DNA from: Ciborinia camelliae
Taxonomy: Eukaryota > Ascomycota > Leotiomycetes > Helotiales > Sclerotiniaceae
Direction: 5' to 3'
Assembly: GCA_025890175.1 (NCBI GenBank)
Contig: JANPYM010000001.1
Coordinates: 647,187 to 711,186, forward strand
Length of the DNA: 64,000 nt
Part shown: piece by piece, positions 45,971-56,583 of the stretch
Numbering within the stretch: the first letter of the stretch is position 1
Layout: every line of letters begins with the position of its first letter
Translations under genes and position numbers: made by a program
The notes under the pieces: generated by a model
What the model saw: only the letters and a program-made list of their open reading frames with translations
Told to the model about the DNA's origin: nothing
The model's database searches: none

Positions 45971-47011
45971 TGCAAAAATGGGGCGTCATGGTTATGTGGG
46001 TGCGCTGGGAGTTTATATCGTAGGTGGGTTTTGTATGAGCAAGAGATACCATATGATTTCGGCGTTAAACAAAGTATTGGGAGGGACGATATCCAGTAGA
46101 TTTTCTGGGAAGTTGGAGCTATTATGATACTTTAGCGAGATGGGTTTCTCCTTAAGATACCTAGGTATAGAAAAGTTACATACTCGTACCTGATGAAACC
46201 ATCAAATCATATCACTGCATATCGGAAACTACCTAACGGGAGTAGAGTAGCGCTTGTAACCACAAAACCAATCGACGCGTTTTTAAGCTTAATACTATAA
46301 GGTAACTCTAACTAATAAGGTACCCTACCTGAGGTAGGTATTCAAGCCATCATTGCAAGCATTGGAAAACCGAGACCTAGGACAGGAAAATACCCCACGA
46401 GTCTAGATTTAACGGAATCTGGAAGTGCTTAACCTGAAGTGTTTAACCTTAGTGCACAGACACAACAGCTCCCCGCTTTGTGATCAAAAGATGTAGTAGG
46501 CGGATTCCGTGGTAGTTTTGTAGCCAATGGAACGAACGAAAACATTATATTTTCTGGAACGTGGGTGCGGAACTTTCTCCCATACCTTGGTACCCCCCTC
46601 CACAAAGCAGAAGCAGTGGGTGGTACCGGTAGTAGATACAGATGACGATTGGTTTCTCAGCTCGAGAGACTAGGTAAGGGAAACTAGGATATTGACCAGT
46701 CACCACACCTTTTGATTTTCAATTGATGGTTGGTGACTGAGTATCCATGTATCTTCGGACGATATGTTACAGAAATCTGCGAGTAGGTGTAGGTGAAGGT
46801 GTGATTGAAAAGATAAGGATAGTATGATGGCAAAGGTAAAGGACTACTAGGTAGCTACTTGCAGGTAGATATATACATGGTATTCGTCCAAACCTTCCTC
46901 TTCTTCTCAATCTCTCAATTTCTCTTTCAAGGCACTTGGAAATATTTTCTTCCAAGGTTCGTGCTTGGCATTCCAGCTCACTAGTTATCTTTACTTGGTA
47001 AAGCTCATTCA
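45971..47011. other. Intergenic region
   Basis: 1.04 kb between same-strand genes. Contains TACCTAGGTA-type motifs at 46158-46170 and 46317-46341. C/T-rich sequence near 46895-46930 precedes the next start. No gene seen. Confidence 0.5.
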
Positions 47012-48634
47012 ATGAGGTCCTTCAAGATGTTGGCCAAGCAAGCACTCTTTATTTCTGCACTTCTACTTCTACCCTTGATTCAAGGACAGGAATCTACCCC
47101 TACGCCAGAAACTGTTCTAGGTGTTTATATTTTCCATCGTCATGGAGATCGTACCACAAAAGCCTACACTCCAACAGTTCTCACGGATCTTGGTTATTCT
47201 CAAGTATATGCTTCTGGCAATTACTATCGACAACGATATATCGATTCCAATGCATCTTTTCCTCTGTATAAAATCAGTTCAGATATAGCCAAGACCTCCC
47301 AATTGAACGTCCAAGCCCCAGTCGATGCCGTCCTTCAAAATTCTGCAGCCGGGTTCCTTCAAGGTTTGTACCCACCAGTTGGTGCAACATTAGGAAGTCA
47401 AAAACTTGCCAATGGCACAAGTGTCGAAGCACCATTGGGTGGCTTCCAGCTCATTCCTGTCAATACTGTTGCCACAGCATCATCGAGCGCCAATTCCGAA
47501 AACTCGGCGTGGTTACAAGGCTCAAGTGGTTGTGGAAATGCTATCACCAGCTCCAACAAATACTTCTTCTCGGAGGAATATATGAGTCTGCTGAACTCGA
47601 CCAGGAGCTTCTACCAGAGCATTCTCCCTGTGATTAACACCACATATAATTCCACCCAGAATACTTTCAAGAATGCATACTCAAGTACGATTAGTTTATT
47701 CCTCTAGACGATTAGCATTATTGACAAAATTAGTCTATGACTACGTTCACGTCTCTACCATCCACAACTCATCTATCCCATCCCATGAGCTTCTCACAAA
47801 CGAGACCCTTTCACAACTGCTAGCATTAGCCAACAACCACGAGTTTAACCTCGCATACAATGCTTCAGAACCAATTCGTGCGATTGCGGGATCGACATTA
47901 GCAGCACAAATGTAAGTCCATCCATCATCCACCATAAGTCACCCAGAATCACCAGATGAGCGAGTCTCTACCCCAAGATTTATTTTCCCAACCCGACACA
48001 AGTGTTACCCCATCTTCTCCCATGCCAAACGAACTACCACCCCAACTAACTCTCCCCCAGCCTCGAACAACTCAACACGACGATAACCAGCCAATCCGCC
48101 ACGCCCATCAGCATCCAATTCGGAGCCTACAGCAGCTTCCTCTCCTTCTTCGGACTCTCGGGACTCGCAGCGCTCTCCCCAAACTTCACCGGCATAGTCG
48201 ACTACGCGTCATCGATGACCTTCGAGCTGCTCACCCACGCCGCCGTCACCAAGACCTCCTACCCCTCTCCGTCGCACATCTCGGTGCGCTTCTCCTTTTC
48301 CAACGGCAGCGCCGCGGAAAATCCCCTCGTCGCTTACCCGCTTTTTCACCAGGCGGAAACGATCCTGCCGTGGATGACTTTCGCGCGGGAGATGCAGAGG
48401 TTTGCGATTGGGGAGCAGCGGGATTGGTGTATGGCGTGTGGGAATTCCACGGGCGTTTGTAAGGGGTCGGTTTCCTCTTCTTCTTCTTCTTCTCCCTCTT
48501 CCACTTCCCCTTCTTCTCCTTCTGGTTCCGGGCATTCAGATACAAGTAGCACTGCAGGAGGGATATCGAAGGTCGTCGCGGGGGTGGTGGGAGCCTTGGT
48601 TGCGTTGGCCGTGGTATTGGGGTCGAGGCGTTAA
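47012..48634 (+). CDS. Histidine acid phosphatase-like surface protein lacking the HD motif
   Basis: Three exons, 47012-47684, 47734-47911 and 48061-48634, giving 474 residues. A signal peptide (ALFISALLLLPLIQG) precedes FHRHGDRTTK at residues 41-50, the catalytic RHG motif of branch 2 histidine phosphatases. The late GHDTTI-type motif with the catalytic His-Asp is absent; the aligned region near residues 300-306 reads SIQFGAYSSF, followed by the usual DYASSMTFEL. Many NxS/T sites occur, then a Ser-rich stalk and a hydrophobic end, KVVAGVVGALVALAVVLG, that looks like a membrane anchor or GPI signal. Reading beyond this in the next frame gives a good cytosolic tail, so a 1-nt frameshift is suspected (see findings). 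Enzyme activity is doubtful. Confidence 0.82.
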
Positions 48635-49156
48635 TTCTGGTGGGCGCGGGCTTGAGGGTTGTGAGGAAGAAGAGATTGGGGAGTGGTGGTGGTAGTGGTG
48701 GTAGTGTTGGTGTTGGGACGGGAAATGGGGTTGGGGAATCGGCTGGGAAATAAAGGGGGGGGGGGGGGGGCGAAGTGAAGTGAAGTGAAGCGTGATAATA
48801 TTGGGAGGGGTGACATGTAATGGATAGATTCATAAGGGCAATGGATTCAAAATCACGTATAGAAATCTAATCACCAGGACCAACTACCTCGTGTTGTGGA
48901 TTGTGATCATGATTCATTAATTGTGTATACCTAAACCTATACAAATAAGTAAGTACCTAGTATCCTACTACTTTCATATACCCACACCACAACTTTCCGA
49001 TCCACGGTCCCTGTTGCAACACCGCCCAATGCAATAATATATAATACTCCGAATAAATGCTTCATCATGCCACGCCATGCCCGGCTCCCAAAACAAAGCG
49101 CTCAACCCGCGGAACGCTATGTAATCAAAAACACCAATAATCAAATATCAGACACA
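48635..49156. other. Convergent intergenic region
   Basis: 522 nt between the phosphatase-like gene and CDC6. The first 120 nt read as Gly/Ser-rich coding sequence in the shifted frame; the rest holds the G16 tract and AT-rich 3' flanks. Confidence 0.5.
48755..48770. repeat. G16 homopolymer
   Basis: Sixteen consecutive G residues, two bases after the TAA (48751-48753) that closes the shifted frame of the phosphatase-like gene. It is followed by GTGAA tandem units at about 48775-48790. Confidence 0.95.
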
Positions 49157-51121
49157 CTAATCCAATCCCTCACCATTTAAGATACTCTTCAAAATCCCCG
49201 CTCCCAGTCCCTCTACTGCAGCCGCAACTTCCTTTTCTCCTACACAGCTAGCCACCCTCTTCTCATCCCCGACGCCAATTCCCGTTCCAAAAACTTTTCT
49301 TCCGGGTCTGCCTTTTGTTCTAACTCCATTCAACACAAATGATCCATTCTTTCCATCCACCGCAGCTACTAATGATAATGTCTCGAGGCTGCCTACCACA
49401 TCTCGAAACTCCGTGCTCGTCAATGGATGTAAAATAGCGTCGCGGGTGCAGAGCATACTATATGTATTATATAACTGCTTGATTGTTGGGGCTAGATTAT
49501 GAGATTTTGACGGCGTGGCAAGGAGATTGGAAGATTGTGAGCGATTGCGGGATTCGAGGGCGAGGAGGGCGCAAAGAGCGGCCTTTTGTTGAAGATTGAG
49601 AGTCTTGAGACGTTGGGTGGAGCCGTTGCCAAATGTGGAGGCTGTAATTTTATTGACGTGGGAAATGCTTGCGCGAGGAGCCGTCTCAACCGTGAGTGTT
49701 GCAAGGGATTGGGCCAGGGTTCTTGGGCGGAAGACATTCTTGCTAGGGGTGTTTGGAATGGATGAGGAGAGATTGATGTTGTCTTCTAAGATTCGTTTCG
49801 AAGGACTGTCGAGGAGGATTTGCTCTTTGAGTTCTTGTTCGTGTTTTTGCTTGGTTTCTGTCTCGATCAAATCAATTGCTCTTCGGCAGATATCAAAAGC
49901 TTTGCGTAAATCTCCTGTCTGGCTTGCCACTTTTCGGGAGCAGAGTTCGATGGCTGCTGGGTGAAGGAAGGGAACATAATTTGGAGTTGCGCTATCCGCG
50001 GGAACAAGTGACTTGAGACGTGTTATAACGACATTTTTAATCTGCGATGCGGTGTATGGAAGGAACGGTAGTAATTGTGGTTGCAAGTTGCGGGTCTTAA
50101 GTCGTGGCAAGAAACGATCCGTAAGGTCCAAGGCATTTGCGATGCCGATAAGAATAAGGCGTGACGACTTTTGTAAAGACCATTCAAACAGCTTGTATAA
50201 TATTTCCAGGTCCAAAGTTAGAATATGATCGATTTCATCCAGAGTAACGAGGTAGACATTCTGAGACTTCTTCCTCGAAACGAACATATTTTGCAATGTC
50301 TTCTCTTCATCACCCTCTAAAACTTCCTCTTCACCACAATAAGATTCCAACAGCGTGCCATACAAGTCCTTTGAGGTTTTCATACTCATACAATTGACAT
50401 ACGTCTTGCGCAAAGTAGTCGATTCTTCATATTCCGTCGTAACTTCGTTGATCATAGCACTTTTTCCAGTTCCCGGGGGGCCGCTAATATATATACATCC
50501 TCCAGTCGTTTTATCGACGCAATTTTGTACAAAACTTTTCAATTCGTCCTTTTCAGCCTCTCTGCCAACAAGTCGTCCAGGCTCCGAGCTTCGTGTGAAA
50601 ATTTGTCGAGCTTTACTATACACTGTCGCAATAGATCCGCCAGGTGTTACGGGCGTCCGCGGAGTTCGAGGAGTCATTGGCTTGCCAGTGATAGTGACGC
50701 GATGTCGGGGAGTTGTAATTTGTACTTTTTTAGAGAGTGCATCGCGATGTCGAGGTGTTTGAGGAGTAGGATTTTGGACTAGTTTAGAAGGTTCATCTAT
50801 TAATGTTCTCGGCAATGCGATTCTTCTGCCCGCGAGTCCATGTTTCGAGGGCGAGGGTTTGGCGGCTATAGGTTCCGACAATTCGTCAATGTCCATAGAA
50901 TCGGCGTCGGAATCGTCGACCTCATCACGCCTACTACGGGTGATGAAAGGGTTTTCGTTCTCATCATTGTATATTTCTGTTCTTGTTTGGCGTTTTGCGC
51001 GTGTTGATGGTACTTTGAAAGCTATAGAATGAAAGTTAGAAAGTTTTTTGAAATGAAACGGAAATTTATCCGCACCTGCTACTGTTGTACTGCGCGTTCG
51101 TTTTCCTAATACAGAAGGCAT
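49157..51121 (-). CDS. cdc6: DNA replication licensing ATPase Cdc6/Cdc18
   Basis: Two exons, 51121-51076 and 51021-49157, 636 residues. The 54-nt intron (GTGCGG...TTCTAACTTTCATTCTATAG) is a multiple of three and stop-free, but its branch site and acceptor are strong. The N-terminus is regulatory: basic runs and CDK sites such as KPSPSK, TPRHR and TPRTPRTPVTP. The AAA+ core follows: GREAEKDELKSFV, Walker A GPPGTGKS (about 196-203), Walker B VTLDEIDH (about 275-282), sensor 1 GIANALDLTDRFLPRL and sensor 2 TGDLRKAFDICRRA. A C-terminal winged-helix region has LNLQQKAALCALLALESR. It loads MCM onto origins with ORC and Cdt1. Orc1 is less likely because no BAH domain is present. Confidence 0.92.
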   Translation of the reverse strand: MPSVLGKRTRSTTVAGADKFPFHFKKLSNFHSIAFKVPSTRAKRQTRTEIYNDENENPFITRSRRDEVDDSDADSMDIDELSEPIAAKPSPSKHGLAGRRIALPRTLIDEPSKLVQNPTPQTPRHRDALSKKVQITTPRHRVTITGKPMTPRTPRTPVTPGGSIATVYSKARQIFTRSSEPGRLVGREAEKDELKSFVQNCVDKTTGGCIYISGPPGTGKSAMINEVTTEYEESTTLRKTYVNCMSMKTSKDLYGTLLESYCGEEEVLEGDEEKTLQNMFVSRKKSQNVYLVTLDEIDHILTLDLEILYKLFEWSLQKSSRLILIGIANALDLTDRFLPRLKTRNLQPQLLPFLPYTASQIKNVVITRLKSLVPADSATPNYVPFLHPAAIELCSRKVASQTGDLRKAFDICRRAIDLIETETKQKHEQELKEQILLDSPSKRILEDNINLSSSIPNTPSKNVFRPRTLAQSLATLTVETAPRASISHVNKITASTFGNGSTQRLKTLNLQQKAALCALLALESRNRSQSSNLLATPSKSHNLAPTIKQLYNTYSMLCTRDAILHPLTSTEFRDVVGSLETLSLVAAVDGKNGSFVLNGVRTKGRPGRKVFGTGIGVGDEKRVASCVGEKEVAAAVEGLGAGILKSILNGEGLD

Positions 51122-51382
51122 AATTGAAGATGTCTTTAGGATTTTAACTTAACTCAACCCAACTCAAGTATGTTCTTTCTAATTACGAAAAGTTTTACTC
51201 GAAGTTGAAGTTGGGGAAGTTGTAACGGTGAGATAAATAAAGTTCCATGCGTCGGGTCTATGTACAAGTCGCGCGACGCGCTCGCGTATAGTGGATTTTT
51301 ACGCGTTTTAGTAACCCCTGAATTTCACGATTTTGGTGCACTTTAGCTCAGCACAGAGATGATACGGCAACGGGCAAAGTTT

Positions 51383-51414
51383 AGTCAGTCAGTCAGTTCC
51401 AGTCAGTCAGTTCC
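51383..51414. repeat. GTCA tandem repeat
   Basis: agtcagtcagtcagttcc followed directly by agtcagtcagttcc, a 4-bp repeat nested in a larger duplication. Confidence 0.9.
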
Positions 51415-52020
51415 TTGTACGAAAAGATGTAAGGAGCAGGAGCAGGAGCAGATGATGTTACATTCATGTACGATAGATGATGAAGCACATGCAGATAGAT
51501 TGTCAGGGGATTAAGACTACCTTCTACCTACCTAGGTACCTGCCAACAGTACCTAGTAGATTCCAGTCCCATTCAGATTTGAATACTGGCACAGCACCTC
51601 AAAAGTTGGTTATAGACTACTTTAATTACTAGGTATCTAAGTACTAAAGGTAGCTGGAGGGAGGTCCCGGTGTTCCGTTCTGTATTGAGATTTTAGCCGG
51701 GAGACTTCCAACGACGGGATGCTTCAATTTTAATATAATTACATTATACTTGGAACTTGGAAGTTTGGCAGTGATATGAAAAGGTGCTCTCTCTGTCTGA
51801 TAAGCCAACTGTGGGATCCAAAATCAATAATTCCACATGCTCAAGCTCTTTTTAGGTATACAGTATTGTAGTTTGAACTTGGTACCTATAGGTTAGGTGG
51901 TTCCTAGGTGTTCCTCATTAGTTTGGGCGGCAATCAAATTAGACTAGACTAGATATCTTACCCTACGACTGACTGACTACCACCCTATGACCCTCATTAT
52001 TTTCCATCTACGAAATATAC

Positions 52021-52046
52021 TTCATCCTTCATCCTTCATCCTTCAC
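52021..52046. repeat. ttcatcc 7-bp repeat
   Basis: Three full copies of ttcatcc and a partial fourth. Confidence 0.9.
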
Positions 52047-52863
52047 ATCTACAAACATATCGCAATACTAATAAGTCAAGACCAATTTCAATATCAATTA
52101 TATCCATACCTTCACACCCAATATACTTACAGTGCTGTACTTTTAATCAATGCATAATAAAGCTTTTGATACCTAAGATCCATAGGTATTACAGTAGGTA
52201 ACTACTAGGTACGCATCCCACCATCAGGCTTCGTTCGTAGCCGCCCATCTTTGTACCATTTGTACCATTTATCCCCATTTGTCCCCATTTCTACCAGGAT
52301 ATTTGCCTGAAACTCCACGATGACTGGCTGCGAGGGTAAAAGCTGGGTGTGCGAATGTGGGAGTTTGACTGCCCCGCCCTTCCTATTCGTTATTCATTCA
52401 GATTCACTCATTTCGATACGATACGATACCGGTACAGTACATTATTCCAATCTGATCTGTTAAGTTATTCTGAAAAACGAGCTTCCAAGGTTGATCTTGA
52501 TTTCTCTCTTCTTCGTAAGCTTTGTCTCTTCATTTTGTCACTCTTCGCAGATTTGTATCTCTGATCATTTCATTCGCATTTCAAGCCGCAAGGAAAGCTA
52601 CAACAGGTCGTTCGTTGAGTCTTCCGAATCCTGACTGGCTTTCTTATCATTTATCTGTTTCTGCCCTACAGGCCTTTTTTGTGATCGCTGTAAGCTTTGA
52701 TATTATTGACGCAAGTTTCCCCCGCCTTCGCCGGCAACGAGCTTGGCTCTATCTATTTCAGCCATCAATTCAACAGATTGTTGGAGACAAAACCATACAA
52801 CGAGAATTTTATCACCCTTTTAACTTGTTTATTTGGCGGAGCGCTACTTGTATTTTGTACGAG

Positions 52864-55800
52864 ATGGCTCGGCGCACTGGGAAACCCGGCGATGAGCTAT
52901 TCATGCAACGTCCTGGCGATGGTTGTGATAGTCCTACCGTCACCATAGAACCTCTGAGGATTGTAAAGCCAACAAGTCCTCCCCGAAATCGAGTGGAATC
53001 CAACTCCTCGAGTCGATTTGCATCCCCAACTCCTGCGAACAAGCATACATTCCCTTTACCACCAGGTGCCTCGAGCTCCGCAAACCCTTTACCATATCCC
53101 GATGACGATGATGACGACCTCTTTCAGAAAAGACCAAATCCCCCTTATCCTGACGACCGAGGAAAGGCTCCCCAGATGGTCGGCTCGAGCGACCAAGAAA
53201 ACAGAACATCTGGAGGAAGTGGTAGGCAAGCTGCATACGATACGGCACCCCGATTTACGAGCCCCATAGAGAAGACTGGCCCAGGTCTATCGGAAAGAAG
53301 GGGGAATGCACCGCAACCTTTGCCTGCTTCTCCAGAGATGGGCTCCCCGGACAGAGAGGGAATGTTTGGCAGGTTACCCCCAAAGGAACAAAATCCTCCA
53401 GCTGGCGCAAGTGCGTACTCAGAGGGCAACAGACATTATTATCCGCCATCCATTCCCAAGCCTACGCATTCTAATGGGACGCCTTCAATATTATCACCAA
53501 CCCCGAAAAATGATATGAATAGATTCGCTTCCACGGCTTCAACTTCTACTACTAGAGCAACCAGAGGATCCCCACCACCACCAGAAACTCCCATCGATCC
53601 ACCAAGCGAACTTGCAGGAGGTGGTATCGAGGCGCGATATGCTGCATCTGGAATTGCAGGTGCTACGACTTTAAGTAGCCTTCAAGCGCATAATGCAGCT
53701 GCTGCTCAGCGAGCCAATCAATATGCGCCGCCGCCTGTCCCACAAATGCCCCAATCGCCTCCCGCAAGACCATGGACTCCAACCGAGTCTCCGGAAAATG
53801 CCCCGCATGGCCCTCCCAGAGTGTATCAAGGGTTAAATGAGATCACCCCATCAGTATCTCCACCTGCTGTTACTCGAATTCAGAGACAAGGTTCGGCACC
53901 ACCAGTCAACACCCTAGAACAAGACTTTCAGCGCATGCAAATGTCTGTCGAAGAGCCCCCGCCAGCATATTCTAGTGTGACTCCTGGAGCTACCAATTCG
54001 CAAGCATACCGCGTTGAAAAACAACAACGTGCCAATCCACCCGCTGCTCTAGATACTACCCCAAAAACAAATATCGCACCCCCTTTGGCAACGCCCGCAA
54101 ATAATCCTGGCCACCCTGCATTTGCAAATGAACCAAGACAAGAACAGATTCCACAACAACCCGCTGAAGCTGGGCCGTCTACTCAGCCTACAAATGTTTC
54201 CCCCTTTCAAGGTGCTGGTCCAACGTCACCACCGCCACTTCCAGAGGGCTGGATTGCCCATCTGGATCAGAACTCTGGTCAGTACTATTATATACACCTT
54301 CCTACTCAAGCCACTCAGTGGGAATTTCCGAAAGGCCCTACTCCATTAAATGATGCGCCTCTTTCACCCGTCCAGTCAACCTATGCTGGATATGGTAACC
54401 CCATGGCGTCCCCGGGTTTGAGTATGTTCAACAAACAATCAATTGGCTCTCCTGGCTTTCAAGGGATGGCCTCACCTGGTTTTATCGGTTCGCCAGGATT
54501 CCCCCCACACACTCCCGGCTATGCGGAGAGCATAATGAGTATGGCGTCAGGAACACCAACTACTGCGGGATTTTCTGGGCCACCTCCGAGTGCAGGAGTT
54601 GACATGTATAAAGTTGCACCCACGAATGGCGTATATTTTGGTCCTTACCTAAGATACGTAAATATGGACATGGAAAACGGCGTGTGGCTGGGTACAATTA
54701 TGCTTGTAACAGATGCCCCGCAACCACCGACTATTCATATCCATCAAAGTGTCGATCTGTCACCGAATCCCAGACAACTCAAACCAAACCCAATATATAC
54801 ACATCAGAGATGGGTATTCTACCGTTATGATGTAGATCTGAAGATGGGGGAAGGTCCGGGCGATAGGTGGACTTATGCTATTACTTCGCATTTAGGTTGC
54901 ACGCGATATGAGTTTCTGGTAGCTGGACGCTTCGAGACGAATTGGAGATTCATTGCACATTCTGGCAATGACTTTGCTATGAATACTACTGTCAATGATC
55001 GATCCAAACTTGGTGGAATTGGTTTCATGTGGAAAGATATTTTACAGAAGAATGTCGAATGCGGTGGTTTTCATGTACAATTGGGATTAGGAGATCAAAT
55101 CTATGGTGATAGACTATGGAAGGACGTCCCTTTGTTGAAGCAGTGGCTTGCTATGAGTGGCAAGGAAAACCGGAGAAGTGCAGCATGGACAGCAAGACAC
55201 GACGAGGACGTTTCACATGCTTACTTCCATTACTATACCAGTCATTTTGATCAACCATACTTAAGAGAGGCATTTGCTCAAATCCCTCATATACTGCAGA
55301 TCGATGATCATGACATGTAAGTTTTCATCATCGTTCTAATACCTTGCCTTCACACACTAACGCCTTCAAGTTTTGATGGCTACGGCTCCTATCCCGAATA
55401 TATGCAGAACTCGAATATGTTTAGAAATATTGGTCGTATCGGCATTGAAATGTATCTCCTCTTTCAACACCATACTACCGTTGACATTCTTCGAAACGTT
55501 AGCACTGACATTGATCTCTTTACAATCACCGGAACTGGCTGGCATTTTGTTAAATATCTAGGACCTTCGGTTGTTGTCGTAGGCCCAGACTGTCGATCAG
55601 AACGTAATCAACGCCGAGTCCTCGCAGGCCCTACTTATCAAGGCATCTTTCCTAAAGTAGCCAATCTGCCTCCAAGTGTACAGCATTGCATATGGATGAT
55701 ATCAGTGCCTATCGTATATCCACGTCTTGAAGCCGTAGAGAGTCTCGCACATACCATGGCCACGGGTAAGAAGGCTGTGAACAGCACATACAACCTACTT

Positions 55801-56498
55801 GGAAAAGTCACGAGTTCCGTGGCTGGAGTTGTGGGAGGTAAAGAAGCTGTGGCGACCGGATTTTCGCACGTCAAGAAGGCAGTAGGAAAGTCGGGATTGA
55901 TGGGAGGTGTCCTCAATACATTTGGTGATATTGATATTGCGGATGAGTTGAGAGATATGTGGACACACGAGAGTAAGGATTTGGAGCGAACATATTTGAT
56001 ACGGACGTTGCAGGGAATTGCTCATCAGAAGGGTATTAGGATGACGTTCCTATCTGGCGGTAAGTTATTTATGCATCTATTCCAGAGTCACAAATTACTG
56101 ACTCATCACTAGACGTAAACTGTTGTGGTGCTGGTCTTGTTCATGACCCTTCTCATCCCTCCAACCACAAAACTATGTATCAAATCATCGCTTCTGCAGT
56201 TGTCGCCGCTCCCCCTCCATCATATGTCCTCAAAATGCTTCACAACAATAAACCGCTTTACGTTCCTCAAAATGGTGTCAAAACAACAAACCAAGTTAGC
56301 GATACCAAAGAAGACATGATGGAAATCTTCCAAACGGATACTAATGGTGGACCCCGAGATATGAAGAAGTTGATGGGAAGGAGAAACTATGTAGCGTTTG
56401 TAGCTTTCGACCCAGACGCAATGATGGGGGGGTATGAGTGCAAATGGAAGTATGCACAGTGGGAATGCTGGGTTGGCAAAGTTGAGTTTAGCCGTTGA
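52864..56498 (+). CDS. WW-domain + PhoD-like phosphatase protein (frame broken near the 3' end)
   Basis: Three exons: 52864-55316, 55371-56059 and 56113-56498; 1175 residues as read. The start is the ATG at 52864 (MARRTGKPGDEL); the frame upstream has no ATG. Residues 1-450 are Pro/Ser-rich and disordered. A WW domain lies at about 455-490 (LPEGWIAHLDQNSGQYYYI ... QATQWEFP). After SPGF repeats, the PhoD-like metallophosphatase domain fills about 600 to the end: LGDQIYGDRLWKDVPLLK, ILQIDDHDMFDGYGSYPEY and FLSGDVNCCGAG hold the metal-binding Asp/His/Asn residues. At 56426-56432 the frame shifts; the next frame continues GGMSANGSMHSGNAGLAK and ends EFGR at 56583. PhoD-type enzymes cleave phosphodiesters or monoesters. 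Here the WW domain suggests cytosolic binding to PPxY partners. Confidence 0.85.
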
Positions 56499-56583
56499 CT
56501 TTGTGGTGCAAGGGGATGGAGGGTTTAGTCCGCCAACTAAATATGGTCCTGTTGTGATACCGAGCTTGGAGTTTGGCAGATAA

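Larger units (their letters stand above)
51122..52863. promoter_or_regulatory. Divergent intergenic region, cdc6 / PhoD gene
   Basis: 1.74 kb. Near cdc6 lie TCGCGCGACGCGCTCGCG-like sequence (about 51270-51288) and ACGCGTT at about 51301-51307. The sequence ACGCGT is the fungal MCB cell-cycle element, so ACGCGTT 190 nt upstream of cdc6 is worth noting. Tandem repeats occur at 51383-51414 and 52021-52046. The frame open from 52522 into the PhoD gene lacks an early ATG and probably covers UTR, with a possible UTR intron starting near 52688. Confidence 0.5.

Noticed and set aside
52522..52863. 114-codon upstream extension of the PhoD protein
   Set aside because: The open frame has no early ATG; it reads as leader sequence and includes a likely UTR intron donor near 52688.
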